Shown: in pieces, positions 1 to 5,363 of the stretch | Position numbering within the stretch: the first letter of the stretch is position 1 | Layout of the letters: each line of letters opens with the position of its first letter | From: an uncultured Bacilli bacterium | GTDB lineage: Bacteria > Bacillota_I > Bacilli_A > RF39 > UBA660 | DNA: 5,363 nucleotides | Direction: 5' to 3' | Assembly (NCBI GenBank): GCA_947600015.1 | Contig: CANQFX010000068.1 | Span: 1 to 5,363 of the forward strand | Position numbers and translations under genes: made by a program | Notes under the pieces: generated by a model | What the model was told of the DNA's origin: nothing | The model's input: only the letters and a program-made list of their open reading frames with translations | Database searches by the model: none

Positions 1-1
1 A

Positions 2-901
2 CAGATTAGTAAAAAAATTGAATATGCGGATAAAGAAAATCCTACGGTCACTTTAACTGGAGGTAATGTTTCCTATGTCTTCTTGGGAGATAAATATACG
101 GAACCTGGTTATCAAGCTACGGATAATTGTGATGGAGACATTAGTAAAAATGTAAAAATTTCTGGAAGTGTGAATGAAAATCAAATAGGAGAATATCAAC
201 TTTCTTATGAAGTAGTAGATCAAGGTGGAAATAAAGCAACGACAACGAGGAAAGTGATCGTTGCGGAACGTGGAAAAAATGGTACCATTTATTTGACTTT
301 CGATGATGGACCAAAAGCGGGAACAACTAATGTAATATTAGATATCTTAAAAGAAGAAGGAGTAAAAGCAACCTTTTTCGTAACCAATAGTGGACCAGAT
401 GATTTAATTAAACGAGAATATGATGAAGGTCATACGGTAGCGCTTCATACAGCCAGCCATAATTATGCGGTAGTATATGCTTCTGTTGATAGTTATTTTC
501 AAGATTTATTCACCGTTCAAAATAGAGTAAAGAGAATTACTGGTTATGAAGCTAAAATTATTCGTTTTCCTGGAGGAGCAAGCAATACTATTAGTAGAAG
601 ATATCAACCAGGAATTATGACAACATTAACGAGAGAAGTATTAAATCGTGGGTTCCGATATTATGATTGGAACTTATCTTCAGGTGATGCTGAAGCGGGT
701 AGCCATACTGCAAGTGAAATTGCCAGCAATGTCATTCAAAATCTTTCCAAAAATAGAGTCAATATGGTATTAATGCATGATATTAAAACATATACTAGGG
801 ATGCTTTACGGGAAATTATTCGTTATGGTAAAAATAATGGATATACCTTTGAAAAGATTACAATGAATACCGAAATGATTACACAACGAGTAAATAATTA
901 G
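2..901 (+). CDS. Polysaccharide deacetylase (NodB fold) with Ig-like domain, 5' partial
   Basis: Probably removes N-acetyl groups from an extracellular glycan, most likely peptidoglycan GlcNAc (PgdA-like); the substrate is inferred. The frame is open from base 2 with no convincing start, so the N-terminus, presumably with a signal or membrane anchor, is outside the window; 299 residues are visible. Residues ~14-88 form a bacterial Ig-like domain (DUF5011 type) with the hallmark DNCDGDIS at 41-48. The NodB domain follows with all five motifs: TFDDGP (99-104, catalytic base D101, metal ligand D102), HTASH (149-153, metal His149 and His153), RFPGG (188-192), DWN (222-224) and LMHD (257-260, catalytic His259). 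With every catalytic residue kept, an active metal-dependent enzyme is likely. A TTG at 83 could be called as a start but would cut the Ig domain in half. No terminator is visible after the TAG stop. Family call is firm; exact substrate is not. Confidence 0.93.
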   Translation, partial: QISKKIEYADKENPTVTLTGGNVSYVFLGDKYTEPGYQATDNCDGDISKNVKISGSVNENQIGEYQLSYEVVDQGGNKATTTRKVIVAERGKNGTIYLTFDDGPKAGTTNVILDILKEEGVKATFFVTNSGPDDLIKREYDEGHTVALHTASHNYAVVYASVDSYFQDLFTVQNRVKRITGYEAKIIRFPGGASNTISRRYQPGIMTTLTREVLNRGFRYYDWNLSSGDAEAGSHTASEIASNVIQNLSKNRVNMVLMHDIKTYTRDALREIIRYGKNNGYTFEKITMNTEMITQRVNN

Positions 902-927
902 ACGCAATGGAAAAAATGCGATATAAT
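899..927 (+). promoter_or_regulatory. Candidate sigma-A promoter for yqeG-yqeH
   Basis: A perfect TATAAT (922-927) lies 17 nt downstream of TAGACG (899-904), which matches TTGACA at 4 of 6 positions and overlaps the deacetylase stop codon. A second TATAAT overlaps at 927-932 but has no good -35. Transcription from the first box would begin near 934 and leave a leader of about 13 nt carrying only the ribosome binding site. The 17-nt spacing and perfect -10 are seen; activity is inferred. Confidence 0.55.
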
Positions 928-935
928 ATAATAGT

Positions 936-941
936 AGGTGA
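936..941 (+). promoter_or_regulatory. Shine-Dalgarno site that sets the yqeG start
   Basis: AGGTGA lies 5 nt before ATG 947. The in-frame GTG at 938-940 is part of this site, so it is unlikely to be the start; ATG 947 is preferred and also matches the usual YqeG N-terminus (Met-Lys followed by an aromatic/Pro-rich stretch). Confidence 0.75.
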
Positions 942-946
942 TTGAT

Positions 947-1465
947 ATGAAATGGTTTATTCCCACGATATATCAAAAGGATATTTTTTCTATTCCTTAT
1001 AAAAAATTAAAAAAATTGGGCATTCAATGCCTTGTTTTTGACTTAGATAATACACTTGGTTTAATTGATCATCATACATGTCCACCAGAAACTAAAGAAC
1101 TTTTAAATCAATTAAAAGAAGAATTTTATCTTGTCATTAGTTCTAATAATACAAAAAAAAGAATTCAGCCATATATAGATGAATTAAATATTATGGGTTG
1201 TTCTTGTAGTATGAAACCTCTTCCTTTTGGATTACATAGAATTCGAAAGAAATATCAATTAGAAAAATCTCAGATGATTATGATTGGGGATCAAATGGTC
1301 ACAGATATTTTATCAGGACAATTATTTGGAATAAAAACAATATTAGTAGATCCAATGGGAACAAAGGATTTAAAAATTACTGGGTTAAATCGTAAGATAG
1401 AAGAAAAAATAATCAAACATTATCAAAAGACAAATGAGTTTGAAAGAGGGAAATATTATGAATGA
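947..1465 (+). CDS. yqeG: YqeG family HAD-IIIA phosphatase
   Basis: A 172-residue cytoplasmic HAD phosphatase of the YqeG family, close to the usual family length (about 170 aa). All HAD motifs are visible: DLDNT (32-36, nucleophile D32 and acid/base D34), a Ser in LVISSNN (62-68) as motif II, K90-P91 as motif III, and GDQMVTD (114-120) as the acidic motif IV. The family includes mitochondrial Gep4, a phosphatidylglycerophosphate phosphatase, so a role in phosphatidylglycerol synthesis is possible; the bacterial substrate is not settled. The gene sits directly before yqeH, as in Bacillus, and its last 8 nt overlap the yqeH start, which suggests translational coupling. In Bacillus the block continues into aroE, yqeI and nadD; that part is absent here. 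It ends in TGA, evidence against TGA being read as Trp. Confidence 0.93.
   Translation: MKWFIPTIYQKDIFSIPYKKLKKLGIQCLVFDLDNTLGLIDHHTCPPETKELLNQLKEEFYLVISSNNTKKRIQPYIDELNIMGCSCSMKPLPFGLHRIRKKYQLEKSQMIMIGDQMVTDILSGQLFGIKTILVDPMGTKDLKITGLNRKIEEKIIKHYQKTNEFERGKYYE
1443..1450 (+). promoter_or_regulatory. Shine-Dalgarno site that sets the yqeH start
   Basis: AAAGAGGG, within the yqeG coding region, lies 7 nt before ATG 1458. The in-frame ATG at 1434 lies upstream of this site and has no purine-rich site of its own, and ATG 1458 places the first zinc-knuckle Cys at residue 7, as expected for YqeH. ATG 1458 is therefore the better start. Confidence 0.7.
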
Positions 1466-2468
1466 GAAGAAAAAGTGTTTGGGTTGTGGCGTTGCGTTAC
1501 AAGATCAAAATGTATTACAAGAAGGGTATACTACAAATTTAGAAAACGATATTTGTCAACGTTGTTTTCGCATGAAAAATTATGGGGAATACCAAGTTGT
1601 TGCGAAATCTAATGAAGAATATATTGAAATATTACAAAGTGTTGCCGATACGAAAGATTTAGTACTATATGTTACCGATTTATTGAATTTAGATAGAAAT
1701 ATTAAACAAATTAGAGAACTTATTCCCAATAAAATGATTTTGGTTTTAAATAAAAAAGATGCTCTTCCTAAGTCGGTAAAGGAAGATAAGTTAATCCATT
1801 ATTTAGAAAAAGAACATATTAATTTTGATGAGGTAATTGTAGTAAGTGCCAATAAAAATTATAATATTGATTATTTAATGAAGAAAATGAAATTATATCA
1901 AACTTCGAAAAATGTTTATGTAGTAGGGCATACCAATGCAGGTAAATCTAGTTTAATTAATAAATTTATTAAAAATTATTCAGATAATGATCAGGAGTTG
2001 ACAATGTCACCTCTTCCTTCTACTACCTTAAATACAGTGCAAATAAAAATTAATGAGTATCTAACAATTATCGATACGCCAGGACTGGTAGATAATGGGT
2101 CTATTTTAAATTATTTAAGTCCTGAAATGGTAAAAAAAATATCTCCTAAAAAGGAGATTAAACCAAAAACATATCAATTAAGAAAAAATCAATCTCTTAT
2201 TGTAGAAGATTTTTTGCGGATTGATTATGTAGAAGGAGAAAAAAATAGTTTTACATTATTTCTTTCTAATGATTTAAAAGTAAAAAGATTATTAAATTCT
2301 GCCAATAAAGAAGAGTTAAAAGATTTAAATAAAATTACTTATCAAATGAAGTATGATGAAGATCTTGTTATTAATGGGTTAGGATTTATTAAAATTGTAA
2401 ATAAAGGTGTCATTGATGTATATATTGATAAGAATGTAGAAACATATACTAGAAAATCATTGATCTAA
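1458..2468 (+). CDS. yqeH: YqeH, circularly permuted GTPase for 30S ribosome assembly
   Basis: A 336-residue GTPase of the YqeH/NOA1 family, which is needed for 30S subunit biogenesis in Bacillus; slightly shorter than B. subtilis YqeH (366 aa). An N-terminal zinc knuckle has CLGC (C7, C10) and CQRC (C33, C36). The G motifs are in permuted order: G4 NKKD (98-101), G5 SAN (130-132), G1 GHTNAGKSS (157-165), a Thr-rich G2 stretch, and G3 DTPG (206-209). This G4-G5-G1-G2-G3 order is diagnostic. The C-terminal part (~235-336) matches the nucleic-acid-binding region of the family in position. The G1 loop has Ala where the Bacillus protein has Val, a mild variation. The start overlaps yqeG by 8 nt, and the 3' end overlaps the convergent membrane-protein gene by 12 nt. 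No plus-strand terminator was seen after it, so its transcript may run into antisense of that gene. Confidence 0.95.
   Translation: MNEKKKCLGCGVALQDQNVLQEGYTTNLENDICQRCFRMKNYGEYQVVAKSNEEYIEILQSVADTKDLVLYVTDLLNLDRNIKQIRELIPNKMILVLNKKDALPKSVKEDKLIHYLEKEHINFDEVIVVSANKNYNIDYLMKKMKLYQTSKNVYVVGHTNAGKSSLINKFIKNYSDNDQELTMSPLPSTTLNTVQIKINEYLTIIDTPGLVDNGSILNYLSPEMVKKISPKKEIKPKTYQLRKNQSLIVEDFLRIDYVEGEKNSFTLFLSNDLKVKRLLNSANKEELKDLNKITYQMKYDEDLVINGLGFIKIVNKGVIDVYIDKNVETYTRKSLI
2132..2158 (-). terminator. Candidate intrinsic terminator for the minus-strand membrane gene, inside yqeH
   Basis: Read on the minus strand, a perfect 7-bp stem (2158-2152 pairing with 2147-2141, three G-C pairs, 4-nt loop) is followed by one A and then eight consecutive T (2139-2132). 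This is the layout of a Rho-independent terminator for leftward transcription. It lies about 300 nt past the stop of the membrane-protein gene, within the yqeH codons for the linker after the GTPase domain. On the plus strand no T tract follows the hairpin, so it should not stop yqeH transcription. The stem is short, and A-rich Lys codons could supply the T run by chance. Confidence 0.5.
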
Positions 2469-2960
2469 TCCATATTGCTTTGTTTCTAAGTCTAGGAAAA
2501 TTTTAGAATGTAGTGGATGGTAAGTGAAGTAAATAAACATCATGATGAAAGCAAGGATTAGAAGAGAGAATACAAGATTCCAACGAGAAGAAGACTTTTC
2601 CCAGGGTAGGATGTATAGTAATAATTCCGATAGAAAGATGCTAATAAATAAAATCATTAAAGTAATTGGTAGAGATTCTCCAAAAAGAGAAAAAATAGGA
2701 AGATAAAGACACGCTAGCAGAATTAGATTGAAAAACATACGAAGAAAGGCTTTGGTAAAAAAGTTCTTTTCTTTTACTTTGCAGAATTCTAAGATGGAAA
2801 AAACGAAAGTAGCAGTATTTAATAATTTAAAATGTTCCCAAATACTTTCATTGACTGGGAAGAATAAGGCAGTAATGGGATTCGGACATAATGTGTAAAC
2901 AAAATGGAATAAAGCAGAAAGTAAAAAGATCAGAGTTGTATTTAAAATTAATTTTTTCAT
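2457..2960 (-). CDS. Multi-pass membrane protein of unknown function, DUF6512-like
   Basis: A 167-residue integral membrane protein with about five hydrophobic helices (roughly 4-24, 46-60, 72-93, 98-118 and 128-147). After helix 1 comes FPVNESIWEH (34-43), and the C-terminus ends in a Pro/His/Asp-rich segment followed by YG (HPLH 148-151, D157, Y163-G164). This combination resembles the family I know as DUF6512; the assignment is from memory of the pattern and has no known function. Start: ATG 2960 is chosen over the in-frame GTG at 2969, because that GTG lies inside the AGGTGA ribosome site (2971-2966), 5 nt before the ATG. The gene converges on yqeH with a 12-bp overlap of coding ends and is divergent from dnaG. 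It interrupts what would otherwise be a run of plus-strand housekeeping genes. A complete reading frame, a good ribosome site and a TATAAT box support a real gene. Confidence 0.85.
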   Translation of the reverse strand: MKKLILNTTLIFLLSALFHFVYTLCPNPITALFFPVNESIWEHFKLLNTATFVFSILEFCKVKEKNFFTKAFLRMFFNLILLACLYLPIFSLFGESLPITLMILFISIFLSELLLYILPWEKSSSRWNLVFSLLILAFIMMFIYFTYHPLHSKIFLDLETKQYGLDQ

Positions 2961-2965
2961 ATCAG

Positions 2966-2971
2966 TCACCT
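2966..2971 (-). promoter_or_regulatory. Shine-Dalgarno site that sets the start of the membrane-protein gene
   Basis: AGGTGA on the minus strand, 5 nt before ATG 2960. The GTG at 2969-2967 is contained in it and is therefore unlikely to initiate. Site and spacing are the same as in front of yqeG. Confidence 0.72.
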
Positions 2972-2976
2972 ATTGC

Positions 2977-3005
2977 ATTATATGAAAAAGAAGATAAGAA
3001 ATGAA
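2977..3005 (-). promoter_or_regulatory. Candidate promoter for the membrane-protein gene
   Basis: A perfect TATAAT on the minus strand (2982-2977) lies 16 nt before ATG 2960. At 17-nt spacing the -35 is weak: TTCATT (3005-3000), 3 of 6 matches. Initiation about 7 nt past the -10 would leave a leader of about 10 nt, just covering part of the ribosome site. Confidence 0.45.
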
Positions 3006-3032
3006 AAGATTTGATAAATTCTTCTTAGATAG

Positions 3033-3061
3033 TAGAAAAAAAACGAGATTTATGATATAGT
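3033..3061 (+). promoter_or_regulatory. Candidate promoter for dnaG-rpoD
   Basis: TAGAAA (3033-3038, 4 of 6 to TTGACA), a 17-nt spacer, then TATAGT (3056-3061, 5 of 6 to TATAAT), about 30 nt before the dnaG start. An overlapping TATGAT (3051-3056) has no matching -35, and TTGATA (3011-3016) has no -10 at the right distance. In AT-rich DNA such matches are common, so this is only the best candidate. The whole 2961-3091 interval holds no other gene. Confidence 0.3.
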
Positions 3062-3091
3062 TATTAATAGTTTTATAAGGGAAGTGGTGCG

Positions 3092-4825
3092 GTGAATCAC
3101 GATCTTGCAAGTGAAATTCGTAGTAAGGTTGATATCGTTGATATTATTGGCGAGAAAATTCCTTTAGTATCCCATGGGAAAAATTTTTGGGGTGTATGCC
3201 CATTTCATGATGATAAAAATCCTTCTTTGTGTGTTTCACGAGAAAGACAAATTTATACGTGTTTTTCTTGTCATGCAACAGGAAATGCCTTTACTTTTGT
3301 AATGGAATATGACCATATGGATTTTCCTTCTGCTTTGAAATATTTAGGTGAAAAAGTAGGCGTAGACGTAGGAAATATTAAGGTTGCGAAAAAAAATGAT
3401 AAGACGGAAAAAATATATGATGCTTATCTTTTTGCGACGAAATATTTTCAAAATAATTTATTGACGAAATTAGGAAAAAAAGCAAAAGAATACTTGGCGA
3501 GCAGAAAAATTGATGATGCTATTATAAAAGAATTTGAAATTGGATTATCCCTAGAGAAAAAAGATGATTTAACTTCTCTTCTTATGAAAAAAGGTTATGA
3601 TATAGGGATGTTAAATAAAATTGGACTTTCTGCAGATAATCATGATATTTATTGTGAACGGATTATGTTTCCTCTTTATGATGTCAATGGAAGAATCGTC
3701 GGTTTTAGTGGGCGTATCTATAAAGGAAAGTCACAAAGTAAGTATGTTAATACGAAAGAAACAGAAATTTTTAAAAAAGGGGAAACGCTATATCATTATC
3801 ATATTGCCAGAGAAGAATGTAGGTTAAAGAAGAATGTGATTGTGATGGAAGGATTTATGGATGTCATTCGGGCAAGTACGATTGGGGTTCGTAATACGGT
3901 AGCATTGATGGGAACTGCCTTAACCAAACAGCAAATTCAACTATTAAAACGATTATCTCCCAATATTATTTTGTGTTTAGATGGCGATGATCCTGGAGTA
4001 AAAGCAACACTTTCTGTAGGAAATCTTTTATTAGAAGAAAAAGTAGAAGTAAAAGTGATTCCTCTACCAAAAGAATATGATCCTGATACGTATATTTTAG
4101 AATTTGGACAAGAGAAGTTTTTATCTCTTATGGATTCTGCTATTCATTTTAATGATTTTAAAATTCAAAAATTGAAAGAGACAGTAGATTTTCGTAGTGA
4201 TGAAGAAACAGCGAATTATATTCATATGGTACTAGAGGAGACGGCAAAACTAGAAGATGAGATTCGCATTGAAGTTATATTAAAAAAACTTGCAAAAGAG
4301 TTTGATATAGGGTATAATACATTGGAAATGCGATTACAGCGAATCAAACAAGAAAAGTTAACGGAAAAAGAATCTCAAAAGATAGTAGTCGCGCCACCAC
4401 CAAGAAAAAGAAAAAATAAGTATGATAAGGCAGTAGAACAACTTCTATTCTTTATGCTTCATAATGATTGGGTTATCGACCAAGCAGAAAAGGAATTTCT
4501 AGTATTACCAGCAGAAGAGCATCGGATACTTTGTAGTGAGATTATTTATTACTACAAAAAATATGGGAAAATAGAACTGGCCGATTTTTATACTTATTTA
4601 CAAGAAAAACCAAATCTTCTTTCTTTATTAAATCGTATTTTAACAGACCATTATGAAGAACATACGACGCAGGAAGAATTACCTTTATACTTTAAAGTAA
4701 TCAGAGAATATGGTAGAAAACAGGAAATAAAAAGACTTACGACATTAATGAAAAAAGAAGTGAATCCACTAGAACAAGCAGAACTTGTTGAAAAAATGAG
4801 GAAGTTAAGAATAGGAGAGGATTAA
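3092..4825 (+). CDS. dnaG: DNA primase DnaG
   Basis: Synthesises the RNA primers for lagging-strand DNA replication, working with the replicative helicase. The 577 residues are near the family's usual length (about 600). In order: a CHC2 zinc-binding domain (C36, H39, C57, C60) with CPFHDDKNPS; the N-terminal part of the polymerase core with the basic segment around the FSGR and KYVNTKET motifs; a TOPRIM domain with EGFMDV (catalytic E253) and DGDDPG (D297, D299); a basic proline-rich linker near 434-443 (PPPRKRK); and a divergent helical C-terminal helicase-binding domain. All metal and catalytic residues are kept. The start is GTG 3092, with AAGGGA (3077-3082) 9 nt upstream and no other in-frame start nearby; the encoded N-terminus leads into the expected EIRSKVDIVDIIGE. 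Only one base separates its stop from rpoD, so the two are surely cotranscribed. Confidence 0.97.
   Translation: MNHDLASEIRSKVDIVDIIGEKIPLVSHGKNFWGVCPFHDDKNPSLCVSRERQIYTCFSCHATGNAFTFVMEYDHMDFPSALKYLGEKVGVDVGNIKVAKKNDKTEKIYDAYLFATKYFQNNLLTKLGKKAKEYLASRKIDDAIIKEFEIGLSLEKKDDLTSLLMKKGYDIGMLNKIGLSADNHDIYCERIMFPLYDVNGRIVGFSGRIYKGKSQSKYVNTKETEIFKKGETLYHYHIAREECRLKKNVIVMEGFMDVIRASTIGVRNTVALMGTALTKQQIQLLKRLSPNIILCLDGDDPGVKATLSVGNLLLEEKVEVKVIPLPKEYDPDTYILEFGQEKFLSLMDSAIHFNDFKIQKLKETVDFRSDEETANYIHMVLEETAKLEDEIRIEVILKKLAKEFDIGYNTLEMRLQRIKQEKLTEKESQKIVVAPPPRKRKNKYDKAVEQLLFFMLHNDWVIDQAEKEFLVLPAEEHRILCSEIIYYYKKYGKIELADFYTYLQEKPNLLSLLNRILTDHYEEHTTQEELPLYFKVIREYGRKQEIKRLTTLMKKEVNPLEQAELVEKMRKLRIGED
4813..4820 (+). 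promoter_or_regulatory. Ribosome binding site of rpoD within the dnaG end
   Basis: AGGAGAGG overlaps the last dnaG codons and lies 6 nt before ATG 4827. It is the strongest Shine-Dalgarno site in the window, which fits high and coupled translation of the sigma factor. Confidence 0.75.
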
Positions 4826-4826
4826 A

Positions 4827-5363
4827 ATGGTTGGAGAAATTAAGACATTAGAAGAAAGAAAAGAAAAATTACTAGCACAAGGGAAAAAACAAGGCTATAT
4901 TACTTATGAGCAATTAGCCGAAGAATTAAAAGGGTTAGAGATTGATAGTGATTCTTTAGATGAATTATACAATGCTTTAGTGGAAGCAGAAATTGATATT
5001 TTAGCTGAAGATGATAGCGATGGTGAAGTAGGAGGAGAAGAAATTACTCCAGAAGTTGCGGTAGAAGACCTTACCCTATCCAAAGATGTTAAAATTAATG
5101 ATCCCGTTCGTATGTATTTAAAAGAAATTGGACGAATTAACTTACTTACGAGTGATGAGGAATTTGAATATGCAAAGCGTGCGGAAGAAGGGGACGAAGA
5201 AGCCAAAAGAATGCTTGCGGAATCTAATCTTCGTTTAGTAGTTAGTATTGCGAAGCGTTATGTGGGTCGAGGGATGTTATTTTTAGATTTAATTCAAGAA
5301 GGAAATATGGGATTAATAAAAGCGGTAGATAAATTTGACCCAACCAAAGGATATAAATTTTCT
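4827..5363 (+). CDS. rpoD: RNA polymerase primary sigma factor RpoD (SigA), 3' partial
   Basis: The housekeeping sigma factor, which directs core RNA polymerase to -10/-35 promoters. The frame runs open to the window end; 179 residues are present and the promoter-recognition regions 2.3-4 are outside. A short helical region 1.1-like domain spans ~1-60 (with the ITYEQLAEEL segment at 25-34), followed by an acidic linker (~60-82). Region 1.2 begins at DPVRMYLKEIG (92-102), and region 2.1 begins around NLRLVVSIAKRY (134-145). Next comes the core-binding stretch DLIQEGNMGLIKAVDKFDP, followed by the start of the KGYKFS segment, where the window stops. Region 1.1 and the 1.2 sequence mark it as a primary, not alternative, sigma factor. 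Its position one base after dnaG is the standard Bacillota arrangement. Confidence 0.95.
   Translation, partial: MVGEIKTLEERKEKLLAQGKKQGYITYEQLAEELKGLEIDSDSLDELYNALVEAEIDILAEDDSDGEVGGEEITPEVAVEDLTLSKDVKINDPVRMYLKEIGRINLLTSDEEFEYAKRAEEGDEEAKRMLAESNLRLVVSIAKRYVGRGMLFLDLIQEGNMGLIKAVDKFDPTKGYKFS

Noticed and set aside
83..85. TTG as start of the deacetylase
   Set aside because: The frame stays open to base 2 and the upstream residues are the first strands of the Ig-like domain, so the gene is simply cut by the window edge.
141..326. 61-codon minus-strand frame opposite the deacetylase
   Set aside because: Antisense to the conserved Ig-like and NodB domains, with a low-complexity Leu/Ser/His composition.
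903..920. CGCA...TGCG inverted repeat after the deacetylase stop as a terminator
   Set aside because: The stem is only 4 bp with a 10-nt A-rich loop and no T tract follows; it overlaps the yqeG promoter spacer.
938..940. GTG as start of yqeG
   Set aside because: It is part of the AGGTGA ribosome binding site of ATG 947.
1434..1436. ATG as start of yqeH
   Set aside because: No ribosome site precedes it, while ATG 1458 has AAAGAGGG 7 nt upstream and gives the expected YqeH N-terminus.
947..1465. Mycoplasma-type genetic code (TGA as Trp)
   Set aside because: yqeG and the membrane gene end in TGA at natural family lengths, and Trp positions use TGG.
2755..2777. GTAAAA...TTTTAC hairpin as a plus-strand terminator for yqeH
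   Set aside because: A/T-rich 6-bp stem with a large mismatched loop and only a three-T tail; lies within the membrane-protein gene and is likely chance.
3621..3827. 68-codon plus-strand frame inside dnaG
   Set aside because: Out-of-frame shadow of the conserved DnaG core, with no ribosome site of note.
4904..5206. Minus-strand open frame coding a Ser-rich 100-residue peptide
   Set aside because: It is antisense to the rpoD start, has the low-complexity composition expected from complementing Glu/Asp-rich codons, and resembles nothing.

Overview
The window looks like ordinary chromosomal DNA from an AT-rich, low-GC Gram-positive bacterium (Bacillota, most likely class Bacilli). Four things point there: a yqeG-yqeH pair, a dnaG-rpoD pair without rpsU, AGGAG/AGGTGA-type Shine-Dalgarno sites, and a secreted-type deacetylase with an Ig-like domain. 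TGA is used as a stop (end of yqeG and of the minus-strand membrane gene) and Trp is TGG, so the standard bacterial code applies and not the Mycoplasma code. An uncultured gut Bacilli (RF39-like) source is a guess from the overall look and cannot be proved here.

Layout. Bases 2-901 hold the 3' part of a polysaccharide deacetylase with a bacterial Ig-like domain; its N-terminus lies off the window. A compact promoter then leads into yqeG (947-1465), whose end overlaps the start of yqeH (1458-2468). Facing them on the minus strand is a five-helix membrane protein of unknown function (2960-2457, DUF6512-like), whose stop overlaps the end of yqeH by 12 bp. A 131-bp divergent intergenic region (2961-3091) separates it from dnaG (3092-4825). 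Only one base lies between dnaG and rpoD (4827 to the window end, 3' truncated).

How the genes fit together. yqeG-yqeH is a translationally overlapping pair (HAD phosphatase; 30S-assembly GTPase). dnaG-rpoD is the core of the macromolecular-synthesis operon, pairing replication priming with the housekeeping sigma factor. The deacetylase acts outside the cell, probably on cell-wall glycan. The membrane protein has no evident functional link to either pair.

I found no mobile element, CRISPR array, RNA gene or novel multi-gene system. The points most worth a second look are regulatory: a well-formed minus-strand terminator buried inside the yqeH coding region; an almost identical compact promoter/SD/start module in front of two unrelated genes; and the uncharacterised membrane protein lodged between two conserved housekeeping blocks.
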